A stretch of 64,000 nucleotides of DNA from Cunninghamella blakesleeana. Its lineage: Eukaryota; Mucoromycota; Mucoromycetes; Mucorales; Cunninghamellaceae. The translations under genes and the position numbers were made by a program. The stretch spans positions 1,030,501 through 1,094,500 of the forward strand of contig JAFCIZ010000004.1 of assembly GCA_017871115.1 (NCBI GenBank), given 5' to 3'. Below, in pieces: positions 36,993 to 48,387 of the stretch; position 1 is the stretch's first letter; every line of letters starts with the position of its first letter. A model generated the notes under the pieces. It ran no database searches. It had not been told where the DNA came from and saw only the letters and a program-made list of their open reading frames with translations.

Positions 36993-38378
36993 GTTTGCTC
37001 CATTACCATTAAAATAAAATTTAATAAATAAAAATTAAGTATAATAAGATATAAGGGTATCTATAAAATTAAAATAAGAGAACAAATATAGACAATTAAT
37101 ATTATATAAGCTTAGTTGTAATCTTTTTTTTTCTTTATTCATCTATCAACTTGGATTAAATCTCAGTTTTCAAATTTGGGAACGCATGTTACCTAGAGCA
37201 ATCACAGATGTATATTTAAAAAAACCGTTGTGTTTAGTGATAGTTTCGATCATCATCCTTCAGTTATGTATTTTGAATTATATATTCAAAGCTTTTTGTA
37301 ATATCTCAACTCTATTTATTTTAATATATTTTATTGTGGCGCCATTTCCGTTCGGAAAGCTCGCCGTTTGAAGGGAATATATAATAAATTTTCATGTCGT
37401 TTTACTTTTTTTAAAAAAATAAAATAAAAAACAAACTTAGTTAAATAGTATTTTGGATACAAATAATTCTTAAAAAAACAAATGGCGATTATATAGTGAA
37501 TTTAGCTGAAAAAAAAAAAAAAAAAAAAGCTGTAGAGTTAGAGATTTGAAACTTAATCAACCTATAATGCATTATTAGAATGTACCAAAGTATTCCTTCA
37601 AGTTATAATCAAAAGTTCAATTCTTTCCCTCATTTTTTATAAAGGTGATCATTGATAGCTAAAAAAATAAAAGATAGAATTTTAAAAAGTTTAATTTTTT
37701 TTCACGTTAATTATACATTTTTTACTGACAACTATGGTTACTTCTGTGATAAATAAATTTAATTTCTTTTCTACTCGCGTTTTTTATAAAATTTATATAT
37801 TATTGTATGTTTACAGATATTAGAGTATGATAGATTTAATATTTATGTCTTTGAATTAAGATAAGATATATCGCTGATCTTATAGTAATTATTTTTTCAT
37901 TGTCCTCTGTTTGGTAAAATATACTCATCCAACCTGATTCATTGAGATATTTTTTTGTGAATAACTCACAAAAAATGCTTGAGAAGCCGAAAGAGGGTCA
38001 AATACTACATGGTTAGAACATAGTATTTATTTACATTTCAGGATGATTAATTGAGTGGTGTTTATTAAAGATAGTAATTTTGTTTTCGTTTATGAAATTT
38101 TTTGTTATTTAAAATAGTGATCTTTTTTATTTAAGATGTTGTTCTGGTTTTATTCAAGATGATAGTTTAGTTTTGTTTATAATACTGATCTTTGTTCATC
38201 AAAGATGGTAATCTTGTTTATTTCAATATTATAGCCTGGCTTTCATTAAGATGGCTAATTTTATAATCATATACGTATATTTTTGAATCCACCATTTATG
38301 TGCATGATCAATAGGAAATGTGTGTTTTTATTATGCATAAATCAGATATTTGGGGTTACATTAATAATTTCATAAGAT

Positions 38379-38418
<40 letters not shown>

Positions 38419-38567
38419 AGTCAAAGATGACAAGGGAATATCATTTATAGATTAGAGAATTTTTCTTTTTAAGTTATGTATAAATAATAGTTATTGTGGC
38501 TGTTATAGTAGCTGTACATACATGTGTGTTTTTGCATAACATATGTAGGAATAATACTAGGATAATA
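36536..38567. other. Long intergenic region
   Basis: About 2 kb. It holds a (TTA)n run near 36948-36993, an (AT)n run near 38383-38415 and a degenerate tandem repeat (listed separately). A plus-strand frame at 37186-37371 (open upstream to about 37137; YQLGLNLSFQIWERMLPRAI, then a hydrophobic stretch ending PFPFGKLAV) looks slightly gene-like but is not recognised and could be a relic. Confidence 0.4.
38061..38262. repeat. Degenerate ~22-25 bp tandem repeat
   Basis: Around eight diverged copies of a unit close to TTTATTCAAGATGGTAATCT, for example TTTATTAAAGATAGTAATTT, TTATTCAAGATGATAGTTTA, TTCATCAAAGATGGTAATCT and TTCATTAAGATGGCTAATTT. Spacing varies between about 19 and 28 bp. Confidence 0.5.
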
Positions 38568-39049
38568 TCATATAGGGTCTGAAAAAGATTTTGTACTATC
38601 TAAATGAATTTGAACTGAAGAGTTATAAGCAGCCCATGTTTGCGTAAAACTTATAAAATCCTTATTTTCATTATTTACTTTCTGTATTTAAAGTATGCGT
38701 ATATAAAACAAAAGTATAAGTATATATATATATCTTAAATATTATATCTAATACATGTGTTTATATATACTTATAATTATTATTAATATTACCTCTAGAC
38801 GTTTATTAAGTTCTTCCACTAGCTCATTCAATTTACTCTATAAAATTAATAGTTGCATATATAAATTATTAGCTGATTTATAAATTTTTAAAAACAAAAA
38901 AGTAAAAATAAAAAATAAAAAAAAAATAAAAACATATGCTATTTATTCTTTTTATAGTTATAGTATGTTAGATTTATATATATATTTACCACATTAATTA
39001 CAATTCTTTTTAATAATGCATTATGTTGTTGTTCATAAGGATTTTGCAT
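38568..39049 (-). CDS. DAD4: DASH/Dam1 complex subunit Dad4
   Basis: Outer-kinetochore microtubule-coupling subunit, specific to fungi. Three exons: 38990-39049, 38793-38837 and 38568-38681, joined to 72 residues, the usual Dad4 size. The N-terminus MQNPYEQQHNALLKRIVINV continues as SKLNELVEELNKRLE and later FTQTWAAYNSSVQIHL, which agrees with yeast and fission-yeast Dad4 (N-P-x-E-x-Q...LL-x-R-I, KLNE, then W-x-x-Y-x-x-x-V-x-x-HL). Too fragmented to show as a long open frame; rebuilt from splice sites, closing at TGA. It shares a 255-bp divergent promoter with the Myb-like gene, which contains an MCB box. Confidence 0.88.
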
Positions 39050-39156
39050 TTTTTTTTTTTTTTTTTTAATTTTTTAAAAAGTAAAGAGAAAAAAAGATAA
39101 TTTTTAAAAATTGAGGCAAAGTCCGATCTTTTTTTTTTTTAAAAAAAAAAATTTGA

Positions 39157-39162
39157 ACGCGT
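39157..39162. promoter_or_regulatory. MCB element ACGCGT in the DAD4 promoter
   Basis: An exact MluI cell-cycle box, 108 bp upstream of the DAD4 start and 143 bp upstream of the Myb-like start, in A/T-rich DNA. MBF-type factors bind this site at G1/S in fungi. A function in DAD4 expression is inference. Confidence 0.45.
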
Positions 39163-39304
39163 CGTGAATAATTTTTTTCTTCTTCCCTTTTCTTTTCCTT
39201 TTCCTTCCTCTCTTTATATATATATATATATCATTTTTTCATAAAACTATATTTCATTTACGTTTATTTATTTATTTTAATATATTTACACATATATATA
39301 TACC

Positions 39305-40309
39305 ATGTCAGATAAAGAAAATATGATGGATACAGAAATGGAAGTGGCTGATCAAGTAGCCAAAGAAAAAGAAGAAATTATGGATGAAGTAAAAGAAATT
39401 AAGGAATTAACACCTCATGAAAAACTAGTCAAAGAAAAACAAGCTTGGGTCAATGAAATGCGTTTAAAATTTTGTATTCGTCCTGATTTTGAAGTGACAA
39501 AAAATATGATTAAAGCTGATGGTACCTTAAATCAAGAGTAAGTAAAAGGTTATTTTAATAAATAAATGAATAATTATACTGTTAAAAATAAAAAGTGAAA
39601 AAAAATCAAATACTATTTTACATACTTATACATCATTTTATTTTAGTTATTTCCGTCCTACAAAAGGTGATATAGTTGAAGCAAGAAAATGGACCGAAGT
39701 TGAAAAACAATTACTTATTGATGGTATAGAAAAGCATGGAATTGGTCATTTTGGTGAAATATCAAAGGAATCATTACCTAAATGGGTGAGCTATATTTTT
39801 TCTTTTATTTTATATAATATACGTATGATATGGTATATAAATTTAATATTAAAATTAACACCTTTTCCTTTCTTTTTTTTTTCCTATGTATATTTATAGT
39901 CAACAAACGATCTTAGAGTAAAATGTATTAGGTTAATTGGACGACAAAATCTTCAATTATATCGTGGATGGAAAGGAAATGCAGATGATATAGCAAGGGA
40001 ATATGAAAAAAATAAACAAGTTGGATTAAAATATGGAACCTGGAAACAAGGTGTATTGGTTTATGATGATGAAGGAAAAGTAGAAAAGGAATTAATAGCT
40101 ATGCATGCAAACGATAGTAATAAAGATACCGAAGAAGAAGATGATGACGATGAAAATGAAGAGCTATTAGATGAAGAAGATGAAGAAGATGAGGAAGATG
40201 AAGAAGTAGAGGATGAAGTCGATAGTGTAGATGAAGATCAAGCGCAAGAAATTGACGAAATTGAGGAGGAGGATAGTACAGATATGAATGAAGATATTGA
40301 TATGGACTA

Positions 40310-40310
<1 letters not shown>
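39305..40310 (+). CDS. Myb/SANT-domain nuclear protein with acidic tail
   Basis: Three exons, 39305-39537, 39647-39785 and 39900-40310, joined to 260 residues. The first ~80 residues are charged and helical (KELTPHEKLVKEKQAWVNEM). A Myb/SANT-like module follows: ARKWTEVEKQLLIDGIEKHG, IGHFGEISKESLPKWSTNDL, then RVKCIRLIGRQNLQLYRGWK. A segment KYGTWKQGVLVYDDEGKVEK leads into a C-terminal ~70 residues that are almost only Asp and Glu. This build, one SANT module and an acidic tail, suggests a chromatin or transcription role. No specific ortholog is named. Confidence 0.75.
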
Positions 40311-40340
<30 letters not shown>

Positions 40341-40539
40341 ATATAATGTAAATAGATATAGATAATTAAAACAATAGTATAATAAAAATTAGCATAATTG
40401 AAAAAATTTAAAGTGATAAGCCTCAAACACCGCTCAATTTGAAAATTTAAAACTTGATTTTTCGATTTTCCCCCTTTTTTTCTCTCTCTTCCTCTTGCCT
40501 TTATATATATAGTCTAATAAATTTATACATATTTACAAT

Positions 40540-41301
40540 ATGAAAAAAAGACAGTATTCTCCTGAACCAACTGCTTCAACTAACATGACTAATAATAGTA
40601 CAAAAGACAATGTAAAAAGACAACAACTAAATAGAGATAATAGTAGTAACAATACAACAGCAGAAGATGGGGATTTGTTAAAACGTTTATCAGATATATT
40701 AAAAGAAATGAAAACAACCACGTCGACGGGTGAAATATCAGCAGAATTATTAGGTGAATTAAGAATGTTACTATTACATATTGAAGAACTGGCAGCTGAC
40801 GATGATAATATTGAGGCAAGACAACTTAAAGATGAAAGTGATAACTATTTGGAATTATGGTTTGATGAATTGGTAGCTCAGTGTGAGGCGGATGGGGAAA
40901 TAGATTGGGCTTCGTTTGCTTTTGATACATCTAATACTACAACCTCTACGACTACTTCTACTCCTACTTCCCCTAATGGTACTACTGGTGTGGAGGGGGA
41001 TATGGATGATTCAAGCGATGAAGAAGATACTTTGGCTTTGGCTTTAGCTTTACAAGACGAAGAAGATGCAGTAAACGACGATGAAAAGGATAATGATAGC
41101 AATGAAGATACAGAAACAGCAACTACAAACAATCACCATGATAAATCAGTTACTCAATTCAATACTATAGAATTGGATGATGAGTCTATACTTGAAGAAG
41201 ATGAAGAAGGTGAAGAAGATATGTTACAATTATCTAACGAAGATAATAAGAATATCACTACTAAAACAACAATCGCAACTACAGCAAAAGTCAATGGATA
41301 A
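40540..41301 (+). CDS. Acidic intronless protein with UIM-like motif
   Basis: A 253-residue single-exon gene. The N-terminus MKKRQYSPEPT resembles a nuclear signal. A helical part follows (LLKRLSDILKEMK ... ISAELLGELRMLLLHIEELA). Residues ~155-175 read SSDEEDTLALALALQDEED, close to the ubiquitin-interacting motif (acidic cluster, Leu, Ala, small residue, acidic), but with Gln where Ser is usual. The rest is Asp/Glu/Thr-rich and disordered. I do not recognise the family. Codon use is like neighbours. It is co-oriented with and close to the Myb-like gene (229 bp). Confidence 0.6.
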   Translation: MKKRQYSPEPTASTNMTNNSTKDNVKRQQLNRDNSSNNTTAEDGDLLKRLSDILKEMKTTTSTGEISAELLGELRMLLLHIEELAADDDNIEARQLKDESDNYLELWFDELVAQCEADGEIDWASFAFDTSNTTTSTTTSTPTSPNGTTGVEGDMDDSSDEEDTLALALALQDEEDAVNDDEKDNDSNEDTETATTNNHHDKSVTQFNTIELDDESILEEDEEGEEDMLQLSNEDNKNITTKTTIATTAKVNG

Positions 41302-41836
41302 AATAATAATAAAAAAAATAAAAAGCTAATGGACTTTTGATTTGGATGATTTTTAATAATAATAATAATAATAATCTGTATATATGTATATAGTAAAATA
41401 TAATTATATATGTATGTATTATTTGCTCAATTACCATCCTTTATTATTATACCTTTTTTTTCTTTACTATTTTATGCATTATATTTCCTTTTTAACCTTT
41501 TTATTCAATTTAATATATATATATTATATTTATTTTGATATACTTTTTTTTATATAAATACATTTCTTATATATAATTTTTTTTTAAATTTTACTATCGA
41601 ATAGTATTGTACAGTTATTAAATAAAATTGTATTAAAATATATAAATTTACAATATATCATATTATCTACACTTACTAAAGTAAAAAAGATAGTATGTTT
41701 ATTTATCTATCCCATTTTTAGATTAATTACTATTATTTATTTATTTATTTACATTATTTGTTTCGTAAGATTATATATTATTTACACTTGCAAACATAAG
41801 TCTTCAGAATGATAACCAGTATTTTTTTATAATAAA
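41302..41836. other. Convergent intergenic region
   Basis: Between the acidic-protein gene and GH31. A+T-rich with many TATATA stretches and AATAAA-like signals. No gene seen. Confidence 0.5.
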
Positions 41837-44190
41837 TTATTTTTTAATATGAGTTTCAAAATAATTTGATGCAAATTTAAGTAAATCATTCAATGAGCGA
41901 GCACTAATTTCATCAAAAGGTTCTTTAATAAATACAGCTGGTTGACCAATAGGTGTATCAATAGCTTGATAGGTCCCAGCTTCATATACATTATTTGACC
42001 AGATATGACGCCATGAAATATTGTTATCATCTTTTGGAAAATAAACTTTTATAAACGATGTAGAAGTAAAGCTTGGTGCTATAAGTAACCCTTCACCTAA
42101 TAAATATTGTTGATAAGTAATTTGGGATACTTTTTCATCTTGAGGATAATAAAACATTAAATGTCGTATCAATGGCCATCCTTTTTTTCTAGCTTCATAA
42201 TATAATTGTTTTCTATATGGTGCAAGTAGTTGATAAATTTTAGCTGCATGCGCTAAATGAAGATAGGTTTCTAATCAATAATAATAATAATAATATAAAA
42301 TAAACATATTAGTAGAAATATTAATGGCCATTAGTTACTAATATAGGAATACATATTGTTTACCTTCGTCATCATAAAATTGAGCATTCATACTAGGAAT
42401 TAAACCTTCACTTGTAAAAAAGAGTGGGCTAAAAGCTGCTATTTCCATCCAGCGATAAAGCATATCACGAGTTCTAGACATTTTTGATCCAAGTAAATTA
42501 CCTTGTGAATTGATTGATCCACCATCAAAATAAGATACAGAAAAACCAGACATTCCTGAACTAATCATTGCAGTAACCTAGTATATATATATATAGTATA
42601 GTTATAGTTATAATTATGGTTAATAATCTCTTTTTTTGTTTTTTTTTACTTATTATATTACATTTATTTTTTATGTTATGCTATGTTGTTTTATTTATTT
42701 TTAAAAAGGAAATTTTTTTATAAACTTACACCACTTTTCATTCCTTCATGCTGACCCCAAGAAACAGCATGATTTCCAACACAAAGTGATTGAGTTTTAC
42801 CAGGTGTTTGAGTATACCCTGATCTTAGAAAGAAAAAGCTGTCATCATTTATATTGGTTTCATTAAATAATTCTAATTGTAATGATGCCCATTCTTCTGC
42901 ATATTGATTATGATAAGATAAAGGATCCGCTGAATTATAAAGTTTAATTTGATTTGGATTAACAGGTAAAGAATAGCCATCGTCAGCCATAAAACCTATA
43001 GAAAAAAATGAATATTTTTTCAAATAAATGAAAGATGAAAAAATAAAAGATTTCTATCAGCATTGATTTATTTTATTTTTATTTACTTTACTCTTTATTC
43101 TTTTATGTTTTATGTTTTAAATCTTTTTATTTTTTACTCCTTTATTTTGTATTCGTTATATGAATATTCAAGTGTTACCTGATAGACCATTATTTAAAAT
43201 CTGCTCCTTTATAACATTCTTATACCATTGCCTTGCATCAGGGTTCGTTAAATCAATCAAACCAACTTGATAACCGTTTTCATTTGGACATAAGTAAGGT
43301 GAAGGAGAGGTAGAGTTGTTACTCTTATTTTTATCCAAAGCTGACTCAATCATATAACCATTTTTTTTAGCTTGTTCAAAAAAGCAGCTATGTAAACTAG
43401 CATTATTATTCTCACTACCTACCTCACCGATATTAACAGGTACATTTGTAATAAAAGGAGAGATATTGACCAAAATACGCAATATATTACCATGAGAATA
43501 TAAATTAATGCCTTGTTGATGTTGTTGAGTACTTATATCGCCCTCATTTTCTTCATTATATGCTTTTAATGTTGCTGTTGTACTTGATTGTTTACGAGAA
43601 TATCCCATCATATCATATACCCAAGTGTTCCAATCAGGATAGATTGTTGAATCATGATTTAGAGTCCATAAAGGCTGTTTTATATTAGTTGTATTATGAT
43701 TATTTGTAGAGGTATTATTGACAGATGATGATGTTGTTTTAACTTGATACCCGTTCCAATCATTAATATAAATTGCTGATAAAGGAATATTATAATCACG
43801 AAGATGTGTAATGATTTGTCGTATTTTATCTTGGCCACCGCTTAATCCAACGATAATACCATCATTTACCCAAGTGGGAATAGGATTCATACGACCACTG
43901 TATATCGTATACTCAGTAAGAATTTCCAACATGGATGGAGCATGAATAAGGCGACCCGTCATCGAAGTTGAATTTAATCGAACCACAGTCCGATTTTCAT
44001 CCTTAAAATCAAAACTAGCATATTCCTTATTTGTTAAATAAAAACCAATTAAATCATTTGTAAAGTAAAATGGTACAGTACATTTGGATGGAATAGCTTC
44101 TCCAGATATAAGATTAAGAGTTGAAGACCATACTGATGATGCCTTTAATAAACCATAATAAATTAAAATAAATATATATTAATGCTATTG

Positions 44191-44240
<50 letters not shown>

Positions 44241-45132
44241 CCGCCTTTTAAATAAATAAACAATCGTTAAAATAACATATATACTTACTGCAGACGTATT
44301 TTTCCCTTTATCTTGCTCTCTATATGATAGTAAAATAAAATAAAATCATCAAAAATTAATGATCTTTATCTCTATACACCTATTTATTTCTTTCCTTTTT
44401 TAATTGTAATTACTTTTACTATTATTATATACCTAATAAAGATGGGTACTTTATGTTTTTTATGATTGATAGTAGCATATTGTTCACCAAAACCATAAAC
44501 TTGTTCTTCCTTTTTATTACTACTTATTAAAATCAATCTTTTATAATTTTCCATAGAAGGATCATATCGAGTAATATTGATGGTAAACTCTAATTGTTGA
44601 GGAGTTATTTCTTTAAACGAGATGATATAATCCATATGCGTTGGTAACACTAACTTTGTTCCCAATCCTCCATAAATATTAACGACTTTCTTATCAACTG
44701 AATCATAAGCTATCTTTGTAATGGTTTGTAAGCGCGTAGGTAATGTGTCATGTTCAACAATATGAATAATACCAGGATCTGTTGGAGTTGAGTTAAATTC
44801 ATCCAATCCTTGAGTTGATGTTAAAAAAGGTTCGTTATGTATTGCTATTACAATAAATAATAATAAAATAATATAAATAGTATTAAAATTAACCATCAAT
44901 TATAACTATTATTTTCTTGTTTTTTTTTTCTTTAAATTTATAGCCTACATTGCCAAATAACTTTTCCTTCATTATTCTTTATGCGTAATACGAGTGATTG
45001 AGAATCAACTTGAACTTTAAAATTGCCAGTAGAAAACTCATTTCCTAATACCATCTTTCCAATAGATATTCTTGGATGAATATAATCACCAACAGGTGCT
45101 AAACCAATTGCTTTTAAAGCATTAGACCACAT
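41837..45132 (-). CDS. GH31-family protein (YihQ-like), probable pseudoenzyme
   Basis: Seven exons: 44949-45132, 44433-44844, 44289-44319, 43179-44142, 42730-42995, 42364-42577 and 41837-42270, joined to 834 residues. It follows the sulfoquinovosidase/YihQ branch of GH31 from end to end, for example SPLFFTSEGLIPSMNAQFYD, QYLLGEGLLIAPSF and TPIGQPAVFIKEP. Compared with YihQ from memory, the nucleophile region ADFGEYLP is ADDGYSLP (Asp kept, Glu changed), the acid/base region AGDQ is VGNH (Asp to Asn), HSDIGGY is SYFDGGS and THEG is TSEG. It also has Asn/Ser-rich insertions. No signal peptide when exons 1 and 2 are joined, so it is likely cytosolic. Activity is doubtful. Confidence 0.85.
44194..44237. 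repeat. (TA)n in GH31 intron
   Basis: About 44 bp of nearly pure TA dinucleotides in the intron between the 43179-44142 and 44289-44319 exons. Confidence 0.85.
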
Positions 45133-45808
45133 TATTACTTAATTTATTTATTTTTATTTTTTAAGAAAAATAATAACAAAGAGCAGTAATGTAAAAAGAG
45201 AAGAAAAATAAAATTGTTAGGGTTTTAAAAATTCCCGCTCGAATTTTTTTTTTTGCGATGAAATCCCAATTTGGAAATAGGTCATTCTTTAGAAAAAAAA
45301 TTAATTTTTAATTAAAAAAGTGCATGACATATCGTTATCATAAAAAATGCTAATCATACAAATTTTTATTATATAGACTACTTACTAAAAGATACTTTTA
45401 AAAGTTATAAAAAAAGGTACTCATATTAAATTTAAATAAAGTGATAAAAATAATAATAATAATAAAAATGGATTGAATTTATTTTATAATACTTAAAAAG
45501 CCAGAGTGAGAGATTGAGAATATTAATAAAAATAATAAAAAATAATCGATAAAGTAAGAGAAGGGGGATTTGGTATATTATACTTGTATATAAAAAAAGA
45601 AAATAATATTAAAAAAAATGTAAAAACGAGAGAAATGATAAAATATTAACATATATAAAGGATGAATAGCATTAAAAAAAGAAGAAAAAAAACAATGAAG
45701 AGATGAATATGTATAAAAATGAAATTGTATATATATTTATATATATTTATATATATATAATAAAGGTAATGACGATGAAAAAAAAGATAAAAAAGAATGA
45801 TAAAAGGT
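45133..45808. other. Intergenic, GH31 promoter
   Basis: Contains a TTCCCGCTCG core near 45232-45241, about 100 bp upstream of the GH31 start, amid A/T tracts. The rest is the 3' flank of the next minus-strand gene. The overlapping short frames on both strands are low complexity. Confidence 0.45.
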
Positions 45809-46848
45809 TTAATGATCATTGTTATCTGGTCGCCAAGGTTCTTTTCCTTTTCGCTTTCCAAGATCATCACGAACGGGCGATAATGATCTCATAAAACGCA
45901 TACGATTAGGGCTTACATTAAGAATCATTTTTTTTCTTACATGTGAATCGTTATCAGATGATGATACTGATGTAGGTGAAGATTGTGATGATGATTGACT
46001 GGAGGAAATTGAAGATGAAGTAGATGTTTGTAAAGATTGAGATTTGTGTTCTACAGTAATTTCATGTAATGGGCCTTGATAGTGTGTGGTATAATTGTTT
46101 TCTGGTGTTTTTTTAGCTATTTTTTCAAACTTGGGACTTCCACCATACTTTTCTAACCAAAAAGTAGGTGCTTTATTTTCTTTAAGTACATGTCCATGTT
46201 GTGTAGGGTCTTCTAATAATTCTTCTGCTCTTTCTTTGCCTTTTTTAGATCGATGTTTTGGTAACTTTGGTTTAATAAATACTTGATCTATCCAAGCAGA
46301 ACTTGTATCAATAATAGATGTTTCAGATTTATAAGTTTTTTTACTATTAATGGGTGAGGACATAAAAGGGTCATTATTTGATTTAGTTGTTGTTGATGAT
46401 GATGTAGAGGTAGATGGTTTCTCTTTTTTATATATGGCTGAAGACATAAAAGGGTCATTATTTGGTTTAATTGATGATGCTGTTGCTGTAGAGGTTGAAG
46501 ATTCTTTTTCTTTGATAGCTGAAGACATAAAAGGGTCATGTAAAAGTACTGTCTTATTATAATTGTATTTTTTTTGATGTGTTGTCATTAAATCATAATC
46601 TACTGATAAATATTCATCGTCATAGTAAAAGTCTTTCTCACTAGGTTTATGATCAGGTGAGACAGACATACGACCAGGTGAATAACTATTATTTGAGAAT
46701 CCATCATCTTCAGAATGATCATTATCTTCTTCATCAGAGCCAGATAAAAGCGCCATTTTTACATCATTGCTCTATAAAAAATAAAACGAATAAAAAAAGA
46801 CAATAAATAATAAAAAAAAAACATTAGCTATAATGAAATATCATTCGA

Positions 46849-46879
<31 letters not shown>

Positions 46880-47168
46880 AATTGTAATTATAATTTACCA
46901 TAAGATGATCAATAGAAATCTTATTCCCTCCACCAATAACCATATGTAAGTTGGGATGGCGAGGACTTTCTGATTCTTCTCTAAGAGCGCTTTCTAATTT
47001 ATGAGTAAAGTTGCTAGGTTTTTCATTACTAACATTCTTTCTTATTCGACCGTTTGAAGTAGAATTAAGTGTTAAATTATTAAATCCAGTACAAGGTGTT
47101 TTAATAAATCTACTTGTTGGACTATTTATTGAAGTTTGTGGCGTTTTTAAAGTATTTGAATTAGACAT
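45809..47168 (-). CDS. Ser/Thr-rich protein with DPFMSS repeats and KEN motif
   Basis: Two exons, 46899-47168 and 45809-46771, joined to 410 residues. The N-terminus is rich in TP/SP sites (LKTPQTSINSPTSRFIKTPC). The middle carries three copies of a ~31-residue unit with core (H/N)DPFMSSxI separated by Ser/Thr/Lys linkers. Then come a basic patch (KPKLPKHRSKKGKERAEE), LKENKAPTFWLEKY with a KEN sequence, a polySer region, and a C-terminal basic segment with two SP sites (NVSPNRMRFMRSLSPVRDDL) containing an R-x-x-L. This mix resembles a CDK- and APC/C-regulated protein, but I do not recognise it and the cell-cycle role is speculation. Confidence 0.6.
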
Positions 47169-48387
47169 TGGTGTGTTTTACAATAGCAATAAAATGAAGG
47201 TTAGAATAATACTGTGAATAATAATGTAATGGATAAGAATGAAAAAAATATAAAGTGAGGAAGAGAGGGAAAAAAGGAAAAATGAATTTCTCCCATTATT
47301 TTTATCAAAATTTAAACTCCTATCCAAAAATGAGAATTTTAGCCAATCGTCACGGAGAATCAATTTTTGAACCTTCCTCAAAAGGAAATATGTATTCACG
47401 TAAAAAAAAGGTCGAAAAAAAATTTTAAAAAATTAAAAAAACGAAAGCGTGTTTCAATTTTCGTTCCATCCCACCCGCGTTAGGTTATTTTACCCTAATA
47501 AATTTTTATTTACATACATATAAAAAAAGCTATTTCTTTATTTTTTCTTTATTATTATTATTAATATTATTACTATTTATTATTTAATGCTATTCTAATA
47601 ATAAAATATATCATATAGATTATATTTTACATAACAACTACAAAAAAAAATTACTAATAATAAAATAGTACACAATAAAATAATAATAGTAATGAAAAAA
47701 AAAGAAAAGTGGAAAAGAAAGAGAGAAAAAAGACCCAAGGCAAAAACTGTATTTAAAGGCTTACTTTTAAACTCAGTGTAATAACAGTCCTTAAATTTTT
47801 TTAAAATAAGGTATACTATATATATATATATACATATACATACGTACAGAAAGATCCGTATGCAATATTACAAAATTAAGTTTAATAAAATATATAAATA
47901 ATAACAATATATGTTCGACTATGATAACACGTAAATACTTTTTTTATAAAAGATATTATGTATTTTATAATGTATTTTATAATAAAAAAAACCAATCGGT
48001 CTTGCCAAAATATATATAACCTGAGTTACTGAATTATAATTCTTTGATCATTTAAAAATTTTTTTTTAAAATAAGATTATATATTAATAGAATCATTGTA
48101 TAGAGTAGTTTATTAAAAGTATAGGTATTTAGAATTGAGAAATTTATATTTAATAATCATAAAAAAAAAAAAAAAGATAGTGGTAGTAAACATAAAGTTA
48201 TAATTTATAGTTTTATACCACTAGACCTTATTGCTCTTTACTGATCCATTCAAAAAATTAAAGAATTAAATACAAAAAAAAATAAAATATATATGATTCA
48301 TTTTTACTAAAGTACAAGTGTATATCTAAATTATATATTATTCTATTCAATAAAAGAAAGAAAAAGGAAGACGAAGGTAAGGAAGAA
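47169..48387. other. Intergenic
   Basis: Promoter of the DPFMSS gene (with CCCACCCGCG near 47471-47480) and the long 3' flank of the CoA-transferase gene. A+T-rich. No gene seen. Confidence 0.5.

Noticed and set aside
37186..37371. 61-codon hydrophobic frame as a membrane protein gene
   Set aside because: Open upstream for only about 16 codons, no splice partners found and no family recognised; kept only as a remark on the intergenic region.
40099..40323. Minus-strand frame opposite the acidic tail of the SANT protein
   Set aside because: Antisense of GAA/GAT codons giving Leu/His/Tyr runs.
44384..44899. Apparent secreted start MMVNFNTIYIILLLFIVIAI for the GH31 gene
   Set aside because: The hydrophobic segment is intron sequence read through. 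Splicing 44949 (GTAGGC donor) to 44844 (TAATAG acceptor) gives the family sequence VIWQSIHNEPFLTSTQG with no signal peptide.
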